Below the pieces are notes generated by a model. The model did not search any database. It was not told the origin of the DNA and worked only from the letters and a program-made list of their open reading frames with translations. 35,624 bases of DNA from a virus. Location: positions 1-35,624 of IMG/VR virus record IMGVR_UViG_3300004095_000001. One strand, given 5' to 3'. Below, piece after piece: positions 7,557 to 16,009 of the stretch. The position numbers were made by a program, and so were the translations under genes. Within the stretch, counting starts at the first letter, position 1. The number at the start of each line of letters is the position of its first letter.

Positions 7557-8241
7557 CTGTATTTGGTGTTGACTGGTTACCCTGTACCCAGGTGTTAAAA
7601 GCCGCCATCTGATCAGCATCATATCCATACAATTCAGGGTATATACTAAGCCAAACCGAGCTTAATTCTGGCACCATGGCCTTAAATCTGACAGAAGCGT
7701 AACCTATCTTGTTTAATTGAAAGGTTACTGTGCCGCCGTTTGTTGTTGTAGACTTATAAACGCTAGGATCAGCACCATCGATACTAATAGGAAAATCTAA
7801 TTTTTGTAGATTTTTTACACCTATTTCTGTAATATCAGTACACTGAACTCCATTTTGATCTACAATTTGTGGAATAAGAGTAATAAGATTGTCTACTCCT
7901 ACAATTGATTTCTTTTTACTGTCTAAATAAGTATTAGGACCAAAATTTACAATAGCTTTTCTCATTTTAAGAGTATTTTCTGGAGTCCAAAAAGCCATTT
8001 GACTTGGAGCTAAAATACTTTGAGAAATATCATTGTATTGTTGCTGGGTGATAGTTCCTAGATAATGATTTTCTAGATCTGTATCGCTATGCTTAACATC
8101 AGCAAAAGACGCTAGTGCCCCGTAAAGCCCTGTGATTAATCTAGTAGTCATTGAAAATGTAATACTATATTGTTTGTCTTCTGTCCATCCAGTAGATATT
8201 TTAACTCCTGGTGGTGCTGGTGGTATAGTTGTATCTGTCAT
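7552..8241 (-). CDS. Unknown protein between fibre genes
   Basis: A 229-residue protein that I do not recognise. It starts with a Pro-rich stretch (TDTTIPPAPPGVK), then a mixed alpha/beta body (QYSITFSMTTRLITGLYGAL, WTPENTLKMRKAIVNFGPNT), and closes with strands plus an acidic helix. No Cys clusters, membrane spans or catalytic motifs are visible. The start overlaps the stop of the U32-like gene by 4 bases (ATGA), so the two are translationally coupled. It ends inside a late promoter that serves the next fibre gene. A virion or fibre-assembly role is the simplest reading given its neighbours, but no sequence evidence is decisive. Confidence 0.7.
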   Translation of the reverse strand: MTDTTIPPAPPGVKISTGWTEDKQYSITFSMTTRLITGLYGALASFADVKHSDTDLENHYLGTITQQQYNDISQSILAPSQMAFWTPENTLKMRKAIVNFGPNTYLDSKKKSIVGVDNLITLIPQIVDQNGVQCTDITEIGVKNLQKLDFPISIDGADPSVYKSTTTNGGTVTFQLNKIGYASVRFKAMVPELSSVWLSIYPELYGYDADQMAAFNTWVQGNQSTPNTV

Positions 8242-9236
8242 GCTGTAACCTTTATTAATTTATCGTATACTTTGTCGCAATGATCGCATTCAATTCCGCA
8301 AACTGTTTTACAATTATTAGTTAGCTGATTGAATCCTAGTTCAGTAATATCATTGATCAGTGTTAATGCCAATGGCATGTGACCTGTAGTGCTTAATATT
8401 TCACCGAATCTAACATTACCACTAGATCTTTGATAAGCGTCTACTACACGGGTCCATCTTTCGATAGGGTAACCTCTTCCGGCTAGTTTAATAACATCAA
8501 CTAAACCGTCAAACTTTCCTAAATCATTAGGAAATGTAAATGCTGTTTTAAGCCATTCGGCAGGACGTTCTTTAAAATAGCTAACACATCCTAGTTGATT
8601 GTGTACACTAGAAGTCAACTCTCTCTTGTCGTGTATCTTAACTTGACTTATAATTAAATCGTCCCATTGTTTCCATTTACAATCTACTATACATCCTTCA
8701 TTAACTAGCATGGTAATTTTAATATCATGCTGTTTGGCATACGCACTCATCTTGCGTAAGGTATCTAAGTCTCTATTTAAACTTCGATCTACAATGATAT
8801 TTGTAAGATGTAACACTTCATGCATAAAAATAAAATCTTTAAGTGTACGTACTAAGTTGTTTACACTATTTTTTAATACAATATCAGGCTTATGTTTTTG
8901 AAAATCTTTAATAATATTAGATCTAAGCAAATAAGAATTATTAAGAGTTACCATATCCACGTCAATATTTTTAACGTGCTCTATTAAATCAAACACTTGT
9001 CCATAAAATTCATTACTATACAAACTAGGGTTAATAAGATAATGTAGTTTTATACCGTATTTGTTTCGTACGGCATACAATTCATCAAACATTTCTTTTG
9101 AGCCGAACAAACTTCTAGCACTACCAAATTTATTGTCGCTAAAATACACATCGGAGATAGAATCAACATCAAGGTCTTCTAAAGCTCCAAGTATTCCTGG
9201 TGTATAAGGTATACTAAATTTACGGTGTGTAGACAT
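8238..9236 (-). CDS. Cys-rich U32/UbiU-like (possible Fe-S) protein
   Basis: A 332-residue protein that is not fibre-like. Its pattern of alternating strands and helices (SISDVYFSDNKFG, KLHYLINPSLYSNEFY, DMVTLNNSYLL, HLTNIIVDRSLNR, ITMLVNEGC) fits a TIM-barrel. It recalls peptidase-U32/UbiU-type proteins or SPASM-bearing radical-SAM relatives: NEGC-x3-C (Cys182, Cys186), a third Cys217 in LGCVSY, and IKLAGRGYPIERW near residue 249. A C-terminal cluster, C-x3-C-x3-C-x2-C (309, 313, 317, 320), could hold a second Fe-S site. No N-terminal CxxxCxxC radical-SAM motif is present. U32 relatives hydroxylate ubiquinone precursors or RNA bases, or cleave peptides; the reaction here is unknown. It overlaps the upstream fibre gene by 17 bases and is coupled to the next gene by ATGA. 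Family assignment is from memory of motifs. Confidence 0.55.
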   Translation of the reverse strand: MSTHRKFSIPYTPGILGALEDLDVDSISDVYFSDNKFGSARSLFGSKEMFDELYAVRNKYGIKLHYLINPSLYSNEFYGQVFDLIEHVKNIDVDMVTLNNSYLLRSNIIKDFQKHKPDIVLKNSVNNLVRTLKDFIFMHEVLHLTNIIVDRSLNRDLDTLRKMSAYAKQHDIKITMLVNEGCIVDCKWKQWDDLIISQVKIHDKRELTSSVHNQLGCVSYFKERPAEWLKTAFTFPNDLGKFDGLVDVIKLAGRGYPIERWTRVVDAYQRSSGNVRFGEILSTTGHMPLALTLINDITELGFNQLTNNCKTVCGIECDHCDKVYDKLIKVTA

Positions 9237-12063
9237 TGTTTGTTCTGCTTCCTATTCCAATCCAGCTAGCTTCTACACTGGTTCCGTGATAATAATGGTC
9301 ACCGCTTGTAGCCGCTGTTACATAGAACCAACCGTAGTAGTAATTATTTCTGTCATAACTCAATGGTTGAACACTTACGGCCCAAGTTACTGCTTCTAAT
9401 CCATAATAATTATTTCTTCCATCATATATGGAAGTAAGCGCAGAATGAATATTCAAGTCGTAGTGCCCTTTCCAGTATAAACTGTTAGGATCATAACTTA
9501 GTCCTAGTATAGATCCTAAGTCTATTGTGATAGTAACTGATCCATTTGACTGATAACCGTAACCTAAATTATAATAACTGGTGGTCCAACCGCCGTAAGT
9601 ACTGCTAGGAGCATAGGCATTTCCAACTGGTGACCCGCCCCACTGATGCATATCAATGGTTCCTACGATAGTTTCAACAATATTTTGTAAATTGTTATTT
9701 AAATTTTGAGCAATAATTATAGGATTAGGAATATAAGGCTTGTTGCTTAGGTCGTTATAGTTACCTGTTGTAGCCACTGTTGCTAATAATGAACTAAAGT
9801 TAGCATCAGTTAAAATTTTAGCCCATGGACTCCAAGTATTAGCTACATCGCGACGACTACGAATATAGTTGTCGGCGTGGGCACCAGTTGAACCGCTCCA
9901 ACCAATTAACAATTCACCTCCGCCTCCGCCGCCTAATGTAATTAAGTTACCGTAAGTTGTTGGATAACCATTATTGTAAACACCACGTAATGTTAACTCT
10001 CCGCTTGGTTCGCTTTGTCCGTTTGACTCGGCTGATATATTACCTTGATAACGTAAAGCACCAGTTGTAGTAGAATAGTTTACACTAAAGTTCAATGGGT
10101 TCCAAACATAAGAATTTGCTCCGTCATTTGAACCCCATAACCATGTTGGTTGGCCACCTTGGCCATTCCAATGTAACTTCATATTATACGCATCAGTATT
10201 AATATAAGTTGAATAGGTAGCGTTAACAGAATTAGTAGCCGTGTCGGCATTACCTGTTACGTTACCTGTTAAATGTCCTGTTACATTACCAATCAAATTG
10301 CCAGCAAAATGGTCGCTAGCAGTATGGATTGTTCCTGTCGCATTACCTGTTAGATTACCTGTTACATTACCAGTTACATTTCCAAGAACGTTACCTTGTA
10401 AATTACCAGCAAAGTAATTAAGTGCGGTAAGAACAGAACCAGTTACATTACCAGTCACATTACCAATTAAGTTACCTGAAAAGTGATCGCTAGCTGTATG
10501 AACAGTACCCGATATGTTACCAGTTACGTTACCAGTTACGTTACCAGTTACGTTACCAGTTACGTTACCTTGTAAATTACCAGCAAAATGATTAAGGGCT
10601 GTAAGAAGATTACCTGTTACATTACCTGTTACATTACCTGTTAAGTTACCGATAAAGTGATCTGTAGCAGTATGGGTTGCTCCTATGATATTACCTTGTA
10701 CATTACCAACAACGTTACCAAAAACATCACCGACTTGTTGTCCTGAATGAGTTCCAAAACTATCGCCAGTCAGCGTACCAGTTACATTACCTGTTACCGG
10801 TCCGCTATGTTGTCCTGTTGTATTACCTGTTACATTTCCAACAATACTAATATTGTAAGTAGCATTGTTATTAAACACAAAATTATTTGGTTTATTTGGA
10901 TAAACGTTATTCCAATCAACTTGATTAGCTACTGTGGCGACATCTGCGAGTGTAGCGTGGTCGGCTAATGCGGCATGGTCTGCTTGTGATGCCGCATCTG
11001 CCTTTCCAATGAAATGAGGACTAGTAATAGCACCATTGCCGTCTCTAATAACTGCTGTATTAGGAGTTCCAGATACACTGGCTGTTTGATAATTGCCGTT
11101 ACCGTCGTTTAGCGTATCTGCTTTTTGTGCTGTAGAAAATACATAACCAGCGTATACATTATTAAACTTAAGACTGCTACTACCTAAATTTGTACTTAGA
11201 TTAGTATTAGGTAATACGTTGTTGTTAACCAATGTTAATGGAGTATTTGCTCCTGCATTAGTTTGAAATTGTATTGTTGTTGACGCGGCTCTTAATGTTG
11301 GTATTGAACTAACATTTAATAATGTTGTTGCTGAACCAACATTGACTCCTGCATCTGGAGTTTGAATACTTGTCAGGAATACTGGATTAGAAACTGGAGC
11401 ATAAAAACTAGGAGGATTATTTCCTAAATTATCTGCATTTGTACTTGTTCCGTGTACTTTATAATTTGAATTTAAAGTTATTCCTTGGAATACTGTAGCA
11501 AAACCTGGAATAGAAACTTTAGGTGTAAAATTTTCGGCGGAACTAACAATGAAATAAATGTTACCGTCTACTAGAGCTTGTTGTACAGGATGCGGATTGT
11601 TATCTGTATCTAAAATAGTAGTACTAAACATTTCTGTAGTACCAAACCCTGTTACACTTTGTGGACCTACTAGAATGTAAGCAGATCCGTTGTATACTTT
11701 TAATTGATTATTAGCTGTGTCATACCACATGTCTCCAAGTGTAGGAGTTCCAGCTGGGTTTTGACCGCCAGCAGATGTTGGTCCAACTTGATTAACAGCA
11801 AGCGATTTCCAACCGCCGCCGTCAAACACATTTAATTTTAAAGCAGAACTAGTTGTATTAAACCAAGTTTGCCCTGTTGTAGTTTTTAAAGGCTGACTAG
11901 TGCTAGCAAAATTTTGTAATAACCATAAAAAATTATCGTTTTGCTTTTCACCGTACCCGGCGTAGTTTTTACCAATAAAAGTAAGACTTGAAGTGGTATT
12001 AATTGTGCCGTCTGCTACTACAGCATAGGGTGTTCCATCAAAATTTGTTATGTTGTATGACAT
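9220..12063 (-). CDS. Long tail fibre with GNVTGN repeats
   Basis: A 947-residue fibre protein. Residues 1-200 are the shared N-terminal module (SLTFIGKNYAGYGEKQNDNF, LLQNFAS, GQTWFNT, GDMWYDT, NQLKVYNGSAYILVGPQ). Residues about 411-608 are a shaft of GN-V-T-G-N hexads arranged in a 58-residue super-repeat. About 640-760 holds WNGQGGQPTWLWGSNDG, GGGGGGELLIGWSGSTGAHA and RRDVANTWSPWAKILTDAN, which resemble the pyocin-knob type fibre domain. The last 170 residues are Tyr/Gly/Asn-rich (NNYYGLEAVTW, RNNYYYGWFYV) and may be the receptor-binding tip; I do not recognise that fold. A degenerate late box (GGTAAATA) lies 26 nt upstream. It is the longest of the four paralogues. Confidence 0.87.
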   Translation of the reverse strand: MSYNITNFDGTPYAVVADGTINTTSSLTFIGKNYAGYGEKQNDNFLWLLQNFASTSQPLKTTTGQTWFNTTSSALKLNVFDGGGWKSLAVNQVGPTSAGGQNPAGTPTLGDMWYDTANNQLKVYNGSAYILVGPQSVTGFGTTEMFSTTILDTDNNPHPVQQALVDGNIYFIVSSAENFTPKVSIPGFATVFQGITLNSNYKVHGTSTNADNLGNNPPSFYAPVSNPVFLTSIQTPDAGVNVGSATTLLNVSSIPTLRAASTTIQFQTNAGANTPLTLVNNNVLPNTNLSTNLGSSSLKFNNVYAGYVFSTAQKADTLNDGNGNYQTASVSGTPNTAVIRDGNGAITSPHFIGKADAASQADHAALADHATLADVATVANQVDWNNVYPNKPNNFVFNNNATYNISIVGNVTGNTTGQHSGPVTGNVTGTLTGDSFGTHSGQQVGDVFGNVVGNVQGNIIGATHTATDHFIGNLTGNVTGNVTGNLLTALNHFAGNLQGNVTGNVTGNVTGNVTGNISGTVHTASDHFSGNLIGNVTGNVTGSVLTALNYFAGNLQGNVLGNVTGNVTGNLTGNATGTIHTASDHFAGNLIGNVTGHLTGNVTGNADTATNSVNATYSTYINTDAYNMKLHWNGQGGQPTWLWGSNDGANSYVWNPLNFSVNYSTTTGALRYQGNISAESNGQSEPSGELTLRGVYNNGYPTTYGNLITLGGGGGGELLIGWSGSTGAHADNYIRSRRDVANTWSPWAKILTDANFSSLLATVATTGNYNDLSNKPYIPNPIIIAQNLNNNLQNIVETIVGTIDMHQWGGSPVGNAYAPSSTYGGWTTSYYNLGYGYQSNGSVTITIDLGSILGLSYDPNSLYWKGHYDLNIHSALTSIYDGRNNYYGLEAVTWAVSVQPLSYDRNNYYYGWFYVTAATSGDHYYHGTSVEASWIGIGSRTNNVYTP
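10249..10680 (-). repeat. 174-bp (58-residue) super-repeat in the fibre shaft
   Basis: Two adjacent complete units of exactly 58 residues (10680-10507 and 10506-10333) are followed by a third of 28 residues (10332-10249). Each unit starts with a HTA[ST]DHF[SIA]GNL[TI] segment, then GN-V-T-G-N hexads. In the two full units the motif LTALN[HY]FAGNLQGNV sits at the same place. The regular period suggests a beta-solenoid or triple-stranded beta shaft with alternating turn types. Confidence 0.85.
10516..10569 (-). repeat. 12-bp tandem repeat inside the fibre gene
   Basis: Four and a half perfect tandem copies of the plus-strand 12-mer GTTACCAGTTAC, encoding repeated G-N-V-T on the minus strand. 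Flanking copies are degenerate. In-frame length change by slippage or recombination would alter shaft length by four residues per copy. Confidence 0.9.
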
Positions 12064-12089
12064 TTTCGCTCTGCTCTTTTAATATTCAA

Positions 12090-12097
12090 TATTTACC
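12090..12097 (-). promoter_or_regulatory. Possible degenerate late promoter GGTAAATA
   Basis: The octamer matches the late consensus at six of eight positions and lies 26 nt before the start at 12063, the same distance range as the exact boxes. It directly follows the stop codon of the upstream gene (12098). The two mismatches are at the first positions, so this is a weak call. Confidence 0.4.
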
Positions 12098-13747
12098 TTA
12101 CAGGTTGAACTGGTATGTCCAGACCAACGGGCTTCCAGTTAACTGGAATTGTCTCACAGTTGAATCGTCAGTTACAAACACTCTACATAATGTACCAGAC
12201 TGATGTTCTGTATTAGGAAAAATCTTAGACAAATAATTTGCCGCTAACTGAGTGTTAGATAAACCGTTTGCTGTTAATGTTATTGCCACACTAGCTGTCT
12301 GAACTGCTGTATCAACGTATGTTTTATTTGCAGCATCGGTTGATTGAGTAGGAGTTGCTACATTAATAACTCTAGCCGAATTAACATTAACTACTCCAAT
12401 ACCCTTTGGTTGAATGATAATATCACCGTTTGGCTGAAGTGGATTGTAGTAACTAATAGTATTAGAATTAATATTAATATTAGTTGTATTAAGACTTGTT
12501 AATCTGCCAAGACTGGTTATTCCGTTGGCACTAGTAATACCTGTTCCTAAACTTGAACCAGTTAATACATCAAGGCCGTTTATTTTAAATGTTTGACCAC
12601 TAGCTAGATTAATAGTTTCGCTACTATTCCAACCAGTATTATCATTAACCCATGTAAATGTTTTGTCAGTTGTACCATGTAATGTAAATCCGCCACCGTT
12701 AGCTAGTGTATCTGTTGGGCTTGTTACTTTGTTTAGTTCAACATTTTTATCTGCCAATGTAATTACTGTAGAACTAATAGTAGCTGTAGAACCTTTGACT
12801 GTTAAATTGCCTTCAACAATTACATCGCCAGCTACATCTAAGGTGGCCGCTGGAGATTGAGTATAAAGACCTACATACTGATTAGCGGAATCAATATACA
12901 ACGCAGGATGTGTACCCGAGGCGTTTTTTAATTGAATTAAAAAGTTTTGATTGGTTGTATTTGATTTAATTTCAAATATGCTTCCAGTTACATCGAACTC
13001 TGTATCTGCCGCTGGACCTAATAGTAAAGGTGTGCTGTTTTGAATACTTAATGTGCCGGTACTTTGACTAGAATCGCTAGTAGATACAAAACTTTCGGCT
13101 GTTTTTAACGCACCTGTTGCCGAAATTAAATTATAAGCAGAGCTGGTTGGAACATTAAATGTAAAATTAGTTATACTGCTACAGGTAAATCCAACACCTA
13201 CTGTAGCTGGAATGCCAGCGGGAGGTTCGTTGAATGTAAATGCTTCTTTAGTAAACACACCTAATAATTGTTGAGACAACCATAGCAAAACAACTGTGTG
13301 ACTAATTTGATTAGTATCTAAGTGGTCTTCAATAGTAAATCCAGATACGCCTTGGGCCGCTGTATATGCCGGTCCTGCTAACAATGTAGCTATACCATCA
13401 TTGAAATATAATTGCTCACGGACATTATCAATCCACAAGTCACCAGCTGACAAACTGCTAGGAATAGTACTAGATACTATTGATCCGCCACTAACAACAA
13501 ACTGAGTTCCATTATATACTTTTAATCTATTGACACTTGTATCAAACCATAACTGACCCTGTATAGGACTATTAGGAGGACTACTATTAGAAAAATTTTC
13601 TAATATGTGTACAAAATTTTCGTTAATATAATTGCCGTAGCCTGTAGAATTTTTTCCAATTAAGGTTAAATCGGTAGTATTGTCGACAGATCCATCTGTT
13701 ATACTAGTTAATGCTGTACCGTTGGTTAAAAGAATTGAATAAGTCAT
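12098..13747 (-). CDS. Tail fibre protein, shortest of the four paralogues
   Basis: A 549-residue protein. The N-terminal module is present (NTTDLTLIGKNSTGYGNYIN, NFVHILENFSN, QGQLWFD, AGDLWID, LLAGP). The middle holds a beta-rich spine with AATLDVAGDVIVEGNLTVKG around residue 305, a pattern common in phage fibre and spike stalks. It leads into TLADKNVELNKV and a Gly/Thr-rich part. The last 80 residues contain helical STDAANKTYVDTAVQTASVA, often found before tail-fibre tips, and end in a short strand segment. The start shares one base with the stop of the upstream gene (TAATG), so it is translated with it; no separate late box is visible. It probably forms another baseplate-attached fibre. 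Confidence 0.83.
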   Translation of the reverse strand: MTYSILLTNGTALTSITDGSVDNTTDLTLIGKNSTGYGNYINENFVHILENFSNSSPPNSPIQGQLWFDTSVNRLKVYNGTQFVVSGGSIVSSTIPSSLSAGDLWIDNVREQLYFNDGIATLLAGPAYTAAQGVSGFTIEDHLDTNQISHTVVLLWLSQQLLGVFTKEAFTFNEPPAGIPATVGVGFTCSSITNFTFNVPTSSAYNLISATGALKTAESFVSTSDSSQSTGTLSIQNSTPLLLGPAADTEFDVTGSIFEIKSNTTNQNFLIQLKNASGTHPALYIDSANQYVGLYTQSPAATLDVAGDVIVEGNLTVKGSTATISSTVITLADKNVELNKVTSPTDTLANGGGFTLHGTTDKTFTWVNDNTGWNSSETINLASGQTFKINGLDVLTGSSLGTGITSANGITSLGRLTSLNTTNININSNTISYYNPLQPNGDIIIQPKGIGVVNVNSARVINVATPTQSTDAANKTYVDTAVQTASVAITLTANGLSNTQLAANYLSKIFPNTEHQSGTLCRVFVTDDSTVRQFQLTGSPLVWTYQFNL

Positions 13748-16008
13748 TATAGGATACCAGTGAAAATTATGTAATTAATAGTTTCATACGGATTCATAAT
13801 ATTAATTGGCACACCATGTGCAGGAGCAATAACGCTACCGCTATTAGGCAATCCATAACCTGTACTAGAAGAAGGAAGTCCTAAACCAGGAGTTGCGGCA
13901 GAATCAGAAGCCGCTCCAGGAATACCGCCAGCATAATATTGTGGATAAGGAGGTTGCGAACTCTTCAAATCGTGTTGGTGATCTGGTAAGTTAGTAACTC
14001 CAACTGAAATTTGTTGATTACCTGCTCCTGTTCCAATAATATCAGCAGTAACATCACTTACACGATTAGCGGCACCGCCGCCTGCTGATATTTTTGTTCC
14101 AGAACCATCCTTGTAAGGAACAGTTAAATTATTATTCATATTATCACGACCTAACGGGAAACGTCCACGTAAGTCAGGTAGAGCAAATGTTCCTTGCCCT
14201 TGTAATAGTATGGCTGCCTTATAATTATAACCAATTACATTATACAAAATTGTATATTTTGAAATCTGTACTTCACTTCCGTCGCATAGTAAATATCCTG
14301 TTGGAACGATTGTTCCAGCAAAAGGAAAAATACATCCGACTGGTACTGTTGCCACATGGTTAAACAATGTTTGTTTAGACATTTGTACTAAGCCAGCACC
14401 TGTTTGATATACAAGCAATGCGTCGTTGTAGTTACTATCTGTTGCGCTAGTTCTTGGAGTATTATTTGAATTAGTGGTAATAAAGTTCTGATTAATTTGG
14501 GTTTGAAATACTACAGAACCTGTAGTAGTTTGTCCATTAAAGCTGATAGTGTTACTGACTACGTCGCCGTTTAAACTAAATTGAGTCGGACTTGCCAACT
14601 TAGCCGCGCTACCATTAACACTACCTGCTAGACTTCCAGTAAACGATCCATTGAAAGTTCCAACAAAGCTCTGAGCATAAACATTTCTAAAAGGTCTAGT
14701 AGCAGTTCCAATGTCATACAATCCTGCGCCTGCTGTTACATAAGGAATATTTAAACTTTGTGCTTCTGAAGAACTAATACTGTAACCTGGAACCATAACT
14801 GCGCCAGCAACTGGTGCGCCAGCTGACAAATTATTTAAAATTACGCCGCCGCCACTATTATTAGGCTGTGTGGCATACACAGAAATATCTTTACCAAAGT
14901 TACTGTTTAAGGCAACACCTAGTCCGCCTGATGTAACAATGCTACCCGTAGTAGTAGTTGTAGAATTAGTTGTGCCAGTTATTACTAGGTTGCCAGGACC
15001 GCCAGATGGAGTATTAATTGTGTCAGGCTTAATAGTTAATGTTCCCATTACATCTAATGTAGATGTTGGAGCAGTATTATTAAATCCTAAACCAACTGTT
15101 CCGTTAGCTTGAAAATAAACTAATGTTTGAGTCGCTGAGCCGTTATTTAAATTAAAGGCAATGTTGTGTCCACTTGTAATACTTGTAAAAATTGTAGTAC
15201 TAGTATTAACACCAATATTGAAACCTAACGCAGTACCTAAATTTATACCAGCGTTTGATTTAATATTAAGCGAACTGGTTGTTGTGTTTGTTGTACCTTC
15301 TGTTGTAAGAAAGTTCGAAGATAAAATTGTTTTACCATTAACTAATAATGAGTCAGCAGATTGAGCAGTTCCCCAGAATCTTGTTAATCCTGAACTAGCA
15401 TCTACAGAACTTAAATTAACACCTTCGTTGATTGTAGTAAATCCAGGGATTGCTAATTTAGGAATAAAAGTATCTTTACTGATTATAGTAATTCTATAAC
15501 TAGTACCTGTAGCAGAACTAGCGGCATAGTTTGTAACAACGCTATGCGTTACGTTATTAGTATCTACAATATTTTCAACTATAGGACCTGTTAAAGTTCC
15601 TTGACTAAATTGTGGGCCGACTAATAACCAGTTAGATCCCGAGAACAAATACAACTGACTGTTAGCAGTATCAACCCACAAATCGCCTTGTAGACTGTTA
15701 GAAACTTGAGGAGCTGTGGCAGATTTTTTTAAATTACCTGCTGATGTCCAAGTAGTACCGTCCCATATTTTAAGGCTGCTGGCACTATTGTCATACCATA
15801 ATTGACCTTGAACTGGGTTGTTAGGAGCTGTTGGTGCCGCAAAATTTTCTAATAAATGTAAAAAATCATTAGCAACAATAGGAGCATAACCATTATAGTT
15901 TTGTCCTACAAAAGTAAGACTAGTTTGATTGTTAAGACTTTGATCTTGAACAACAATAGCCGGTTTAGCTGGATTGTTTGATTCGGTATACGTAACTTGG
16001 TAAGTCAT
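13747..16008 (-). CDS. Tail fibre protein with phage tail collar domain
   Basis: A 753-residue fibre protein. Residues 1-150 are the shared module (QTSLTFVGQNYNGYAPIVAN, FLHLLENFAA, GQLWYDNS, GDLWVDT, LVGPQ). Residues about 215-330 have the spine repeats (APTSTLDVMGTLTIKPDT). About 450-480 is a short run of GSFTGSLAGSVNGS, related to the longer repeat in the sibling at 12063. Residues about 545-625 are a clear phage tail collar domain: VGCIFPFAGTIVPTGYLLCD, YNVIGY, FALPDLRGRFPLGRDNM. The C-terminus ends INIMNPYETINYIIFTGIL, the usual end of collar-type fibres such as short-tail-fibre (gp12-like) proteins. It starts one base after the upstream stop. This is the best candidate for a gp12-like short tail fibre. 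Confidence 0.9.
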   Translation of the reverse strand: MTYQVTYTESNNPAKPAIVVQDQSLNNQTSLTFVGQNYNGYAPIVANDFLHLLENFAAPTAPNNPVQGQLWYDNSASSLKIWDGTTWTSAGNLKKSATAPQVSNSLQGDLWVDTANSQLYLFSGSNWLLVGPQFSQGTLTGPIVENIVDTNNVTHSVVTNYAASSATGTSYRITIISKDTFIPKLAIPGFTTINEGVNLSSVDASSGLTRFWGTAQSADSLLVNGKTILSSNFLTTEGTTNTTTSSLNIKSNAGINLGTALGFNIGVNTSTTIFTSITSGHNIAFNLNNGSATQTLVYFQANGTVGLGFNNTAPTSTLDVMGTLTIKPDTINTPSGGPGNLVITGTTNSTTTTTGSIVTSGGLGVALNSNFGKDISVYATQPNNSGGGVILNNLSAGAPVAGAVMVPGYSISSSEAQSLNIPYVTAGAGLYDIGTATRPFRNVYAQSFVGTFNGSFTGSLAGSVNGSAAKLASPTQFSLNGDVVSNTISFNGQTTTGSVVFQTQINQNFITTNSNNTPRTSATDSNYNDALLVYQTGAGLVQMSKQTLFNHVATVPVGCIFPFAGTIVPTGYLLCDGSEVQISKYTILYNVIGYNYKAAILLQGQGTFALPDLRGRFPLGRDNMNNNLTVPYKDGSGTKISAGGGAANRVSDVTADIIGTGAGNQQISVGVTNLPDHQHDLKSSQPPYPQYYAGGIPGAASDSAATPGLGLPSSSTGYGLPNSGSVIAPAHGVPINIMNPYETINYIIFTGIL

Positions 16009-16009
16009 C

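Noticed and set aside
8238-9236. Radical SAM enzyme assignment for the Cys-rich protein
   Set aside because: The defining N-terminal CxxxCxxC motif is absent; Cys residues occur only from residue 182 onward, so a U32/UbiU-like reading is preferred, with low certainty.
10249-10840. Short, regularly spaced DNA repeats suggestive of a CRISPR-like array
   Set aside because: The repeats are in frame, coding GNVTGN hexads within a fibre gene. There are no unique spacers of constant length and no palindromic repeat.
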